Shown here in pieces: positions 1 to 10,026 of a stretch of DNA of 64,000 bases (position 1 is the first letter of the stretch; each line of letters starts with the position of its first letter). A program made the position numbers and the translations under genes. Under the pieces are notes generated by a model, which worked only from the letters and a program-made list of their open reading frames with translations, ran no database searches and was not told the DNA's origin. The stretch is from Scatophagus argus (taxonomy: Eukaryota > Chordata > Actinopteri > Scatophagidae): contig NC_058495.1 of NCBI RefSeq assembly GCF_020382885.2, positions 24,613,127 through 24,677,126 of the forward strand. Reading direction: 5' to 3'.

Positions 1-35
1 ACACCATGTTTCAAAAAGTTATCAATTATGTAATG

Positions 36-302
36 TTAAAGAAAAATCAGCTTGCATATTTTTAAATAAGTCTTGTCACATTTTGAACTAATGACCAAAT
101 CTTTTTCTGCCGGTAATGCGCTTCCCGATGGGTAGTTAGCATGGTAGCTTTTGTGACACGTAGTGAAGCGTCTCTCCACATTGTGCCGCTTTGCTGTCGC
201 CCCGCAAGTGAGACACACGCAGGTTTCTTTCACAGTCGCAAAAAAGATCTCCTCCTCCCATGTGTTGTGAAAGTGATACGTTTTCTTTCTTTTTTCTGCC
301 AT
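36..302 (-). pseudogene. hAT-type transposase N-terminus, BED-like zinc finger (fragment)
   Basis: An 88-codon reading frame resembles the N-terminal zinc finger of hAT-derived proteins of the GTF2IRD2/ZBED/SCAND3-like group. It has a Tyr-His-Phe-His...Trp-Glu-Glu-Glu opening, a Cys-Val-Cys-Leu-Thr-Cys knuckle near residues 28-33, and a Asn-Val-Glu-Arg-Arg-Phe...Cys-His-Lys segment near residues 41-51. As I recall the family, the residue after Glu-Arg is a zinc-binding His; here it is Arg, so the finger is probably broken. Homology fades after about residue 75 and the frame then stops, and no DDE catalytic core is seen in the window. A dead transposon fragment is the best reading. Family assignment is from memory of the motif, not from a search. 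Confidence 0.55.
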
Positions 303-487
303 TTTGCGGGGGTAAGAAACTGCATTCGGCGCTCATCTTTGTTGCGCTCGCTACCTTACTCTCCATGACCACTGGTTTTGTCGCGAGCAGAATACTGACC
401 TATGAACTAGAGTAGGTCAAAGTTCATCTAAACTTCAATAAAAAAAATGTATAATTAAAATATTTTTAAGATATTGTCATTTTAAGG

Positions 488-695
488 CAGCGATTCCCAA
501 CCAGTGTGCCGTGGCAGTTGTCGGTTGTGCGGGGGTGCGGGGCCTCTGGCTTCACCCAATCGGTGCTCTGGGTGGACGCTGTGAGGTTGTGGGCGGAGCG
601 CCCAACTAATCCTAACATTTTTGCCTGACAGCACGCCGTGCAATCTTTGTAAAATTAGAGATGTGCTGCGGCTCATAAAAGGTTGGGAAACGCTG
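488..695. mobile_element. hAT-like MITE, 208 bp, with terminal inverted repeats
   Basis: The element begins CAGCGATTCCCAACC (488-502) and ends GGTTGGGAAACGCTG (681-695). These ends are 15-bp inverted repeats with one mismatch and the CAG...CTG termini typical of hAT elements. The flanking octamers ttttaagg (480-487) and atgtaagg (696-703) match at 6 of 8 positions, consistent with an aged 8-bp target duplication. The interior is non-coding. The hAT transposase fragment just to the left may be related, but nothing here proves it. Confidence 0.7.
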
Positions 696-775
696 ATGTA
701 AGGAAGTAAGGAAGTACATCATTATATACACCTTAAGATAACGTCGGTTGTTCGTCTCAGCACCTTTCCACTCAA

Positions 776-1948
776 GCCAGAGGAGCGAGGTAACAGACCG
801 TCAGCACCCCGCCGAGGACAGCGCTGTGGACATTCAAGCGGAGTATTACTTTACAAACTCCAAAGGATCGGAGCAACTCAAAGTAAGAGGCTTATGTCTG
901 GGCAGAGGCATTGTTACAATAGGGTTGTTAATGTATTACTTTTCACTTGTAACTGTTGCATTTATTTGACTCCAGATCGTCCACCCTCATTAGTTCAGTG
1001 AGCTCACGCGTCATCAGTTTAAAGACCAAAACCTGATCAGATAAACTTTGGTTTACTGACTCCGTTATTGTGTGGTGATAGTGTGAGACTCAAAAGAACT
1101 GAGGTGGTGATCTTTGTTGGGCTCTTTGTTCTTCTTCTGTCCCTATCTCTGTCCCTCTCACTCTTACACCGGGCATTGAGGCAGAGGCCCGAGCACGCGA
1201 TCATGAACCTCCTCATGGAGCACGTGATGCTCGGGGATCTTCGCCCTTCGACCTTTTGGTTTTCCACGTAAGCAACACCATGTGACCATCCACCATCTTG
1301 GCTCTGAGCAAACAATCCCTGCGTGTCACTCTGCTGCCATCTTGTTTCTTGCTGACTCATCACTCACGTGGCTACCCACCATCTTGGCTTCAAGGGGCAC
1401 ACCCCACGCATCGCCCCGCTGCCATCTTGGCTCTCACTGACACGTCACTCACGTGACTCCATCGCCATTTCTTTCTCTCTCACTCTTTCCATGCACGCGC
1501 GCACCCACACATACACACACACTCCTATATATATATATATATATGCATACCCATATGTATATACATGTATAGATATACCCTTGCTGCTGTCCGTGTGTTA
1601 TCCCTTGTAGTTAGTAGTTAATGTATGTAGATAAAACTTGGATTATAATAGGATTTATTGCAAAGTGATACTTATCTCTGGATGGTTATTGCTGTGTTAA
1701 TAAATCCTGTCATAATTTAATACGTCGTTGTCTGTGGTTATTGTGAATGTACTTGTGATAACAGCTGGATTCATGACAGTCAGTGCTTGGATTCATCCTT
1801 CATAATTTTAAGAGAATGTTATTTCCTACTTATTAATTTGGCTATTGGTCCCTGGTGACCAAAAGAATACACTGATTTTGTTTCAATGATTATTCCCCAC
1901 AATCACTGACCTTCTTGCCAATAGCCAAATTGCCCCTAGTGCACAACA
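776..1948 (+). mobile_element. Solo LTR, 5'-truncated (LTR copy 1)
   Basis: Homology to the full-length copy at 12232-14086 starts abruptly at ccagaggagcgagg (about 776) and runs to the terminal gcacaaca (1941-1948). The piece carries an AATAAA signal (1699-1704), a (TA)n/(CA)n stretch (about 1510-1590), a GTAAGAG donor-like site (883) with a ccag acceptor-like site ending at 975, and four CCATCTTG motifs (about 1292-1430). The sequence right of the end, gcca (1949-1952), matches the 4 bp left of the related copies at 5906 and 17281. This copy therefore preserves the right junction of the ancestral insertion. No internal retroviral genes are present. Confidence 0.75.
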
Positions 1949-3879
1949 GCCAATAAAGTTATTATCCTGTTTTTTCTTTTAAATGAAATTATGTCTGAAG
2001 AAGGTCCTGCTTTTGAGAGTAATTGATGATAATACAAAAAAAATTCTTTGACAAACGTTTTTCCCCACAACAAAAAATTACAAAATAAAACAAAAAGTAA
2101 CATTTTAAAATGAAATATGTGACAAATGATTCATTTGCTTAATGGACACGTTATGAAATGCTAAAATCTCGCTCACCTTCAGTTTCCTGTAGACAGGAGT
2201 GTAGGAAGGACCATCCATAGGGAAGAAGGAACTCCTGTGCACAGTCCTTTAACTCGCAAAAACCTGAAGGTTTTGAAAGGTTTTTACAAGTTGGAGGTCA
2301 GTTCTCTCTTTGCTCGACAAAACAACCGGAGGAAACCACAAAAAACATCTGTATCCATGGCAACCGTACATATCATATCAATGATGGTGTAAAATGGTGA
2401 AATAAATAAAGATGGTGAAAACAAGACTTGAACTTTTACTGAAAAAGAGACACATCATTTGCTGTAGAGACACATTCTGTGCTTCACTACACTTTTCCTC
2501 TTCTTCTTCTTCTTCTTCTTCTCTTTCTACATCAGCACATCCTTTACATAAGACCACCATGTCCTATAGCGCCCCCAGTGGGTTTGAGTTCAAGAAGAAA
2601 TCAAAAGTCTCGGTGATGCCTGTCAAACTCTGGCCTCACAACAATCAACATAAAAGATAAAAACATAATTTAAATGAAACAACAGTTAGCTAAAGATGGA
2701 GTTCTAGTGTAGCTAATGATACCAGCTAACAGGGTTTATGAATTCTTGGAGCTGGTAAAGTGACACATTGTCCTGTTTCATAGATTATTAGTTTTGGTGA
2801 CCTGTCTGATGTGGTTCCTGAATCACACCACTAACATGAGTGTGTGTTTTCTGATTTATTTAATTATCTGTAGTCGGCCCACTTTTGTTGAAATGCATCA
2901 GGGCTGCCACTGATTTTGTTCATTCATGGCTGTGGTGATATTCACTTATTTGTTAAATATTATTTATTCTTTCCTACACAGGTGGGACTTGATGTCGTTT
3001 ACAATTAGCTGAAGAAGAAAATCGACACATACGTTGTATCATTTAGGCAGTCATCCACAATGTATTGGCATATCGTGGAAGAAGTATTCAGGACATTTAT
3101 GGAAGTAAACGTGACAAAACTGTTGGAATATTGTTGGAATGCTGTCCATCTCTGCTCTGTTCAGTCCTGTTTGGTCCTACCTGGTTCTGTCTAGTCCAGT
3201 TACCTTGACCAGCAGTTGTCAGCCTCGTTTGGGTCCTGCCAGGCTCCGTCCACCTCTTCATGGCTCTGTCTATAGTCTGCTGGTTTTAGTGTTCCTGGTC
3301 CTGTCTTTCCCAGTTGCCCTGACTGGCTGCTATTAGCCCCATTTTGGCAGCAGCAAATTCTCACAAATGAAAAGCGGAAACTGGGGAGGGTTTAACATTT
3401 TTACTTTGAAAAGATTAATTGATTAACAAAACAGTTGTCAAATTACTGCAGCTCTAAAGTTTAATGTACTTTAAGTTTTTTTTGTTACAAAATCACAAAT
3501 TCATAAACAAAATGCAAAAGCAATTCCAGCATCACCAACACTGAGAATGATTTCACTTTCACTTACAAAGATTGAAAGAAAAAAAAAATCTATTTAAAAC
3601 AATTCAAAACATGCAGTAACACCCAGCAAGCTGCTCTGCTGTCAACTCCACATCGTTTGTGACGTATTGTGTGATCATGTTGTGAATGCAGAAGAACAGG
3701 AAATATCCAGGATGTTCATTCAGTTACAGACATTTGTCCTGTGCCGAAGACCTTTGGATATAAAAGGACAAAAAGTTCAAGCTATTTCAAATTTCATAAA
3801 AGATTTTTGTTTCCAACCAGTTTAGATGCCAAAAGATGGCTTTTCTTAACCTGACAATAACTATATATAGCATGTCGAA
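1949..3879. repeat. Unit 1 non-coding flank, including the 3' region of TRIM gene 1
   Basis: This block recurs with high identity in every unit. It holds an AT-rich part (1949-2160), a conserved block with an aaaggtttttacaag core, a (TTC)n tract (about 2499-2525), a C/T-rich stretch (3139-3336), and the probable 3' untranslated region of gene 1. On the minus strand an ATTAAA (plus-strand tttaat, 3460-3465) lies about 415 nt after the stop codon and is present in all units, making it a possible poly(A) signal. Short plus-strand frames here (33 and 65 codons) recur in the units, but I do not regard them as genes. Confidence 0.6.
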
Positions 3880-5313
3880 CTAAGACCGGAAATCAGACCA
3901 GAAGCCTTTTGACACAGTCGGCTGTTCCACTGTTACAGAGACTGTCACTGGTAATATCTTATTTGAAGGTTTTTTAAGGGTGTCAATGTATGGAAACACC
4001 GTGTCAATGAAAGTGTGTTTGAAGGTGTGTATGTGTGTGTTTGCATCGAGATCATAAAATGACAGTTTTCCTTTGTCAAAGTCCAGACAAACTCTGATCC
4101 TCTTAAGGTTTTTCACTGGGAGAACTTTAGATGGAAGAGGTGGAGACTCTGCTGTGTATTTTCCTTCAAGGAGACAGATTTCCCAGAATCCAGTCAGTAT
4201 TTCTTCCTTTCTCTGGACAGACTCCTGTACCACTCCCAGAGCCCAATACTGTTCATCCATAACCTCAGCATCCCAGCAGTGAGTCCCTGAGTTAAAACCC
4301 TCAGAGCCCAGGACAACATGATGAAGCTCAAACCTCTCAGGGTTTTCAGGAAGTTTCTGTCTCAGTCCATGTCTCACACTGGTCAGATCTTCAGACAGGA
4401 TGAGTTCTGGATGAGCAGTGTTTGGATCCAGAATCACAGGAGTGTAGGAGACCATCTCCTTCATCTTGTTCCAGATGTTGAAGGTCAGGTTGCCCAGGTG
4501 TTTGGCCACGTCTATCAGAGCTCCTGACACCAGCTTCGGATCATCCAGCAGGGGGCGCTGCTGGACTCTTTTCACTGCTGCCTTGTAGTTCTGTAGGAAT
4601 GAGACGTCTTCAGCTCTCAGCTCGTCCTCTGTGGTTCTGATTGTGTCTGAAAGAGCTGCTATCTCTCTGCTCAGAGCCTCAATCTTCTCCTTCATCATCT
4701 GACTCTTCTGCTCCTCTTCCTCCCTCAGAGCAGTGATCCTGGCCTCCTCTTCCTCTTGTAGAAACTGGTGAAGCTTCTTAAACTGCTCCTTAATCTGCCT
4801 CTCTGTGTGTTGGGCCTGGATTTTAATGTGTTCTGCTGTTTGATCACAGTTTCCTTTAACACGTTCAAAGACCTTCAGTTTCTCCTTTGAAGGCTTCAGG
4901 ATTTTTTGGAGCTCCTTTTTAAAATCCTGTGCAGCTTCGTCAGTTGGTCTGAATCTGTGGTTGGTGTGTGTTTTAGAGTCTCTGCAGACGACACACACTG
5001 GTTGCTGGTGGTCCAGACAGAAGAGTTTGAGTTTCTTAGAGTGCAGATAGCAGAGAGCCTCGGACTTTGCTGAAGTTCTCTGATCTCTCTTCAGTAAGAA
5101 GGTCTCGCACAGGTTCTTTAATGCCAGGTTACGAGGTGGATCACTCATCAAAGGTATTTCCTTACAAACTGGACACTCCTTTACAGGTTTCTCTCTCCAC
5201 CAGGTCTGCAGACAGTCTCTGCAGAAGCTGTGGCTACAGGACAGGACAACAGGATCTTTAAAGATGTCATGGCAGACTGGACAAGAGAGATCCTCGTCTG
5301 ATTGTGAAGCCAT
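3880..5313 (-). CDS. TRIM35-like RING/B-box/B30.2 E3 ubiquitin ligase, gene 1
   Basis: Single-exon 477-residue tripartite-motif protein. The RING finger is C3HC4 with ligands C11, C14, C26, H28, C31, C34, C47 and C50. The single B-box2 has ligands C88, H91, C99, D102, C107, C110, H116 and H119. A Glu/Lys-rich coiled coil spans roughly 125-250. PRY-SPRY (B30.2) covers about 290-465, with the landmarks LDP (295-297), a WDAEV variant of the WEV motif (347-351) and [12 protein letters not shown] (410-421). The start is supported by a strong context (A at -3, G at +4) and by conservation in three sister copies. As a RING E3 it would transfer ubiquitin to a target chosen by the B30.2 domain, probably in the cytoplasm; an antiviral role is inferred from fish TRIM biology. 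The closest general match I recognise is the fish TRIM35-like / zinc-binding protein A33-like group. It shares LRQK (317-320) and the LKKPSNK tail region with gene 4. Confidence 0.95.
   Translation of the reverse strand: MASQSDEDLSCPVCHDIFKDPVVLSCSHSFCRDCLQTWWREKPVKECPVCKEIPLMSDPPRNLALKNLCETFLLKRDQRTSAKSEALCYLHSKKLKLFCLDHQQPVCVVCRDSKTHTNHRFRPTDEAAQDFKKELQKILKPSKEKLKVFERVKGNCDQTAEHIKIQAQHTERQIKEQFKKLHQFLQEEEEARITALREEEEQKSQMMKEKIEALSREIAALSDTIRTTEDELRAEDVSFLQNYKAAVKRVQQRPLLDDPKLVSGALIDVAKHLGNLTFNIWNKMKEMVSYTPVILDPNTAHPELILSEDLTSVRHGLRQKLPENPERFELHHVVLGSEGFNSGTHCWDAEVMDEQYWALGVVQESVQRKEEILTGFWEICLLEGKYTAESPPLPSKVLPVKNLKRIRVCLDFDKGKLSFYDLDANTHIHTFKHTFIDTVFPYIDTLKKPSNKILPVTVSVTVEQPTVSKGFWSDFRS
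4545..4558 (+). promoter_or_regulatory. CTCF-consensus motif inside TRIM gene 1
   Basis: CCAGCAGGGGGCGC fits the CTCF core consensus CCASYAGRKGGCRS at every position. On the coding strand it specifies Arg-Pro-Leu-Leu (residues 253-256), so coding constraint could explain its conservation. Binding is unproven. Confidence 0.45.
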
Positions 5314-5905
5314 TTTCCTTCTCAGTAAAGGCTGCCAGTTCTTTCTCCTGTCGTCTTTAGGTTTCCATCTGCTACTGAGAGTATCCCATCCAGTCGTTGG
5401 TTTCTGTCAGTGTTGTGATTTTATTGTGATGGTGGAACTTACCATCTGTGCCTCATCTCAATTAAAAACAAGAATAACCGGTGTTCCTTGGTTTTCGTTG
5501 GATGTAAGGGGTGGAGCTTTCTCATGGCTGTTTGATCCACAGTAACCCTTAGCAGGGGTGAGTTGGTTTCATCTCTGTGTGCTGTAGAGTAGAAGAGAAA
5601 CCACTGGATTATTCACTTCGTGCTGAACTTAAAATGAGACTGGAGGTGCCGAGACATCAGTCTATATAAGGACGTAACATTAAGTGTTGCACAAATTCAT
5701 GTTTTCTGTATTCATTTGAATGGCCAGCATAACGTAAATCTAATTTATTCACAACATGATCTGATAATTCGGTTATGATCAAAGATCTTTTATTCTTCTT
5801 CTTCTTCTTTCTGATTTGTCCAGGTCTTCCCTTGAACTGTCTTTCCTTCACGAGTCTGCATCTCAGATGGATTTTCATGGTTTTTACAATTCCTCCCCTC
5901 AGCCA
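5314..5905 (-). promoter_or_regulatory. 5' flank and candidate promoter of TRIM gene 1
   Basis: This ~590-bp block recurs upstream of genes 2, 3 and 5. It contains a strong splice-donor-like GTAAGT on the minus strand (plus-strand acttac, 5437-5442), so a short 5'UTR intron of about 100-125 nt ending just before the start codon is possible. It also has an IRF-type AANNGAAA core (aagagaaa, 5593-5600) and a TATATA (5663-5668) about 350 bp from the start codon. The TATA is near-palindromic and reads better on the plus strand (tatataagg), so its direction is uncertain. A (TTC)n tract lies near 5795-5809. Confidence 0.4.
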
Positions 5906-6757
5906 TGTTGGGATCTCTAGCCATGTGCTAAGGAGAACAGAGAGGCCAACATGTCTCCCCAGAAGCCTGAACCAGAGTGCCTGACCGTTAGAGACCCCGC
6001 CCTATGATTTACACCTAGTGGTAAAATCAGAATTCGAACACAGATCCAGCACAGACATTGTCTATGGTCCAGCCATCTCCACGGGGGTCCGAGGTGATGT
6101 CACTCAGGTAATAAAAGGCACCAGTGCCACCGAGGAACACATCGATACTCCGCATCGCCAGAGGAGCGAGGTAACGGACCATCAGCACCCCGCCGAGTAC
6201 AGCGCTGTGGACATTCAAGCGGAGTATTACTTTACAAACTCCAAAGGATCGGAGCAACTCAAAGTAAGAGGCTTATGTCTGGGCAGAGGCATTGTTACAA
6301 TAGGGTTGTTAATGTATTACTTTTCACTTGTAACCGTTGCATTTATTTGACTCCAGATCATCCACCCTCATCAGTTCAGTGAGCTCATGTGTCATCAGTT
6401 TAAAGACCAAAACCTGATCAGATAAACTTTGGTTTACTGACTCCGTTATTGTGTGGTGATAGTGTGAGACTCAAAAGAACTGAGGTGGTGATCTTTGTTG
6501 GGCTCTTTGTTCTTCTTCTGTCCCTATCTCTGTCCCTCTCACTCTTACACCGGGCATTGAGGCAGAGGCCCGAGCATGCGATCATGAACCTCCTCATGGA
6601 GCACGTGATGCTCGGGGATCTTCGCCCTTCGACCTTTTGGTTTACCACGTAAGCAACACCATGTGACCATCCACCATCTTGGCTCTGAGCAAACAATCCC
6701 TGCGTGTCACTCTGCTGCCATCTTGTTTCTTGCTGACTCATCAATCACGTGGCCACC
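5906..6757 (+). mobile_element. Solo LTR with internal and 3' deletions (LTR copy 2)
   Basis: The piece begins tgttgggatctctagcc directly after agcca (5901-5905), giving the GCCA target flank shared with the 17281 copy. An internal deletion joins aataaaaggcacc (about 6111-6123) to agtgccaccgagg. The right end is lost after cacgtggccacc, where unit 2 sequence (tctttgacaaacg) resumes. It retains the donor-like and acceptor-like pair and the CCATCTTG motifs. Its left end lies 593 bp upstream of TRIM gene 1, in divergent orientation. Confidence 0.75.
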
Positions 6758-8592
6758 TTTTCTTTGACAAACGTTTTTCCCCACAACAAAAACTTACAAA
6801 ATAAAACAAAAAGTAACATTTTAAAATGAAATATGTGACAAATGATTCATTTGCTTAATGGGCACGTTATGAAATGCTAAAATCTCGCTCACCTTCAGAC
6901 AGGAGTGTAGGAAGGACCATCCATAGGGAAGAAGGAACTCCTGTGCACAGTCCTTTAACTTGCAAAAACCTGAAGGTTTTGAAAGGTTTTTACAAGTTGG
7001 AGGTCAGTTCTCTCTTTGCTCGACAAAACAACCGGAGGAAACCACAAAAAACATCTGTATCCATGGCAACCGTACATATCATATCAATGATGGTGTAAAA
7101 TGGTGAAATAAATAAAGATGGTGAAAACAAGACTTGAACTTTTACTGAAAAAGAGACACATCATTTGCTGTAGAGACACATTCTGTGCTTCACTACACTT
7201 TTCCTCTTCTTCTTCTTCTTCTTCTTCTTCTTCTCTTTCTACATCAGCACATCCTTTACATAAGACCACCATGTCCTATAGCGCCCCCAGTGGGTTTGAC
7301 TTCAAGAAGAAACCAAAAGTCTCGGTGAAGCCTGTCAAACTCTGGCCTCACAACAATCAACATAAAAGATAAAAACATAATTTAAATGAAACAACAGTTA
7401 GCTAAAGATGGAGTTCTAGTGTAGCTAATGATACCACCTAACAGGGTTTATGAATTCTTGGAGCTGGTAAAGTGACACATTGTCCTGTTTCATAGATTAT
7501 TAGTTTTGGTGACCTGTCTGACGTGTTTCCTGAATCACACCACTAACATGAGTGTGTGTTTTCTGATTTATTTAATTATCTGTAGTCGGCCCACTTTTGT
7601 TGAAATGCGTCAGGGCTGTCACTGATTTTGTTCATTCATGGCTGTGGTGATATTCACTTATTTGTTAAATATTATTTATTCTTTCCCACACAGGTGAGAC
7701 TTGATGGGCTTTACAGTTAGGTGAAGAAGAAAATTGGCACATATGTTGTATCATTTAGGCAGTCATCCACAATGTGTTGGCATATCGTGGAAGAAGTATT
7801 CAGGACATTTATGGAAGTAAATGTGCCAAAACTGTTGGAATATTGTTGGAATGCTGTCCATCTCTGCTCTGTTCAGTCCTGTTTGGTCCTACCTGGTTCT
7901 GTTTAGCCCAGTTACCTTCACCAGCAATTATCAGCCTCGTTTGGGTCCTGCCAGGCTCCGTCCACCTCTTCATGGCTCTGTCTATACTCTGCTGGTTTTA
8001 GCGTTCCTGGTCCTGTCTTTCCCAGTTGCCCTGACTGGCTGCTATTAGCTCCATTTTGGCAGCAGCAAATTCTCACAAATGAAAAGCGGAAACTGGGGAG
8101 GGTTTAACATTTTTACTTTGAAAAGATTAATTGATTAACAAAACAGTTGTCAAATTACTGCAGCTCTAAAGTTTAATGTACTTTAAGTTTTTTTTTGTTA
8201 CAAAATCACAAATTCATAAACAAAATGCAAAAGCAATTCCAGCATCCACCAAAACTGAGAATGATTTCACTTTCACTTACAAAGACTGAAAGAAAAAAAA
8301 ATCTATTTAAAACAATTCAAAACACACAGTAACACCCAGCAAGCTGCTCTGCTGTCAACTCCACATCGTTTGTGACGTATTGTGTGATCATGTTGTGAAT
8401 GCAGGAGAACAGGAAATATCCAGGATGTTCATTCAGTTACAGACATTTGTCCTGTGTTGAACATCTTTGGATATAAAAGGACAAAATGTTCAAGCTATTT
8501 CAAATTTCATAAAAGATTTTTGTTTCCAACCAGTTTAGAAGCCAAAAGAAGGCTTTTCTTAACCTGACAATAACTATATATAGCATGTCAAG
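6758..8592. repeat. Unit 2 non-coding flank, including the 3' region of TRIM gene 2
   Basis: Near-copy of 2040-3879, with a longer (TTC)n tract (about 7205-7235). No independent gene is seen. The distal part is the likely 3' untranslated region of gene 2. Confidence 0.6.
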
Positions 8593-10026
8593 CTAAGACC
8601 AGAAACCAGACCAGACGCCCTTTGACACAGTCGGCTGTTCCACTGTTACAGAGACTGTCACTGGTAATATCTTCATTGAAGGTTTTTTATCGGTGTCAGT
8701 GTATGGAAACACCCTGTCACTGAAAGTGTGTCTGAAGGTGTGTATGTGTGTGTTTGCATCAAGATCATAAAATGACAGTTTTCCTTTGTCAAAGTCCAGA
8801 CAAACTCTGATCCTCTTAAGGTTTTTCACTGGGAGAACTTTAGATGGAAGTGGTGGAGACTCTGCTGTGTATTTTCCTTCAGAGAGACAAATTTCCCAGG
8901 ATCCAGTCAGTATTTCTTCCTTTCTCTGGACAGACTCCTGTACCACACCCAGAGCCCAGTACTGTTCATCCGTAACCCCAGCATCCCAGCAGTGAGTCCC
9001 TTTGTTAAAACCCTCAGAGCCCAGGACAATGCGATGAAGCTCAAACCTCTCAGGGTTTTGAGGAAGCTTCTGTTTCTCTCCACGTCTCACACTGGTCAGA
9101 TCTTCAGACAGGATGAGTTCTGGATGAGCAGTGTTTGGATCCAGAATCACAGGAGTGTAGGAGACCACCTCCTTCATCTTGTTCCAGATGTTGAAGGTCA
9201 GGTTGCCCAGGTGTTTGGCCACATCTATCAGAGCTCCTGACACCAGCTTTGGATCATCCAGCAGGGGGCGCTGCTGGACTCTTTTCACTGCTGCCTTGTA
9301 GTTCTGTAGGAATGAGACGTCTTCAGCTCTCAGCTCGTCCTCTGTGGTTCTGATTGTGTCTGAAAGAGCTGCTATCTCTCTGCTCAGAGCCTCAATCTTC
9401 TCCTTCATCATCTGACTCTTCTGCTCCTCTTCCTTCCTCAGAGCAGTGATCCTGGCCTCCTCTTCCTCTTGTAGAAACTGGTGAAGCTTCTTAAACTGCT
9501 CCTTAATCTGCCTCTCTGTGTGTTGGGCCTGGACTTTAATGTGTTCTGCTGTTTGATCACAGTTTCCTTTAACACGTTCAAAGACCTTCAGTTTCTCCTT
9601 TGAAGGCTTCAGGATTTTTTGGAGCTCCTCTTTAAAATCTTGTGCAGCTTCATCGGTTGGTCTGAATCTGTGTTTGGTGTGTGTTTTAGAGTCTCTGCAG
9701 ATGACACACACTGGTTGCTGGTGGTCCAGACAGAAGAGTTTGAGTTTCTTAGAATGCAGATTGCAGAGAGCCTCAGGCTTTGCTGAAGCTCTCTGATCTC
9801 TCTCCAGTAAGAAGGCCTCACACAGGTTCTTTAATGCCAGGTTACGAGGTGGATCACTCATCAAAGGTATTTCCTTACAAACTGGACACTCCTGTACAGG
9901 TTTCTCTCTCCACCAGGTCTGCAGACAGTCTCTGCAGAAGCTGTGGCTACAGGACAGGACAACAGGATCTTTAAAGATGTCATGGCAGACTGGACAAGAG
10001 AGATCCTCGTCTGATTGTGAAGCCAT
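8593..10026 (-). CDS. TRIM35-like RING/B-box/B30.2 E3 ubiquitin ligase, gene 2
   Basis: Intact 477-residue paralogue with all RING (C11-C50) and B-box (C88-H119) zinc ligands and the same coiled coil and PRY-SPRY layout as gene 1. Gene-specific changes include Ala for Thr at 71 (AFLLER), Pro at 84 (AKPEAL), Asn at 89 (CNLH), QNPERF at 323-328, [11 protein letters not shown] at 341-351 and a GVWSGFWS tail. Its last ~40 residues, with [16 protein letters not shown], are nearly those of gene 3. The WxxEV landmark is weakened here because WDAEV has become WDAGV, a site at the SPRY core. The start codon context is the same strong one as in gene 1. This is the only gene whose upstream region is interrupted by a LINE fragment (10448-10931). 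Confidence 0.95.
   Translation of the reverse strand: MASQSDEDLSCPVCHDIFKDPVVLSCSHSFCRDCLQTWWREKPVQECPVCKEIPLMSDPPRNLALKNLCEAFLLERDQRASAKPEALCNLHSKKLKLFCLDHQQPVCVICRDSKTHTKHRFRPTDEAAQDFKEELQKILKPSKEKLKVFERVKGNCDQTAEHIKVQAQHTERQIKEQFKKLHQFLQEEEEARITALRKEEEQKSQMMKEKIEALSREIAALSDTIRTTEDELRAEDVSFLQNYKAAVKRVQQRPLLDDPKLVSGALIDVAKHLGNLTFNIWNKMKEVVSYTPVILDPNTAHPELILSEDLTSVRRGEKQKLPQNPERFELHRIVLGSEGFNKGTHCWDAGVTDEQYWALGVVQESVQRKEEILTGSWEICLSEGKYTAESPPLPSKVLPVKNLKRIRVCLDFDKGKLSFYDLDANTHIHTFRHTFSDRVFPYTDTDKKPSMKILPVTVSVTVEQPTVSKGVWSGFWS
9258..9271 (+). promoter_or_regulatory. CTCF-consensus motif inside TRIM gene 2
   Basis: Same perfect CCASYAGRKGGCRS match and same codons as in gene 1; plus-strand orientation. 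Confidence 0.45.

Noticed and set aside
1037-1363. Minus-strand 108-codon frame recurring at 6418 and 18124
   Set aside because: It lies across the solo LTR, antisense, and is low-complexity (Arg/Asp repeats from a tctctgtccctctc tract). It recurs because the LTR does.
2561-2660. A 33-codon plus-strand frame with an ideal start context (ccaccatgt), repeated in every unit
   Set aside because: All the differences I could see between copies change amino acids (E/D, M/K, S/P, N/D, S/G), with no sign of constraint, and the sequence has no recognisable protein character.
3474-3490. A-run on the minus strand downstream of TRIM gene 1, as a possible retrogene poly(A) tail
   Set aside because: It is only about eight bases, varies between units (some read tttattg), and no flanking target duplication is seen.
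5906-6060. A tggtaaaatcagaattcgaac stretch resembling a tRNA primer-binding site after a short LTR
   Set aside because: The complete family member at 12232 has a diverged sequence there and clear TG/CA ends much further right, so this lies inside the LTR.
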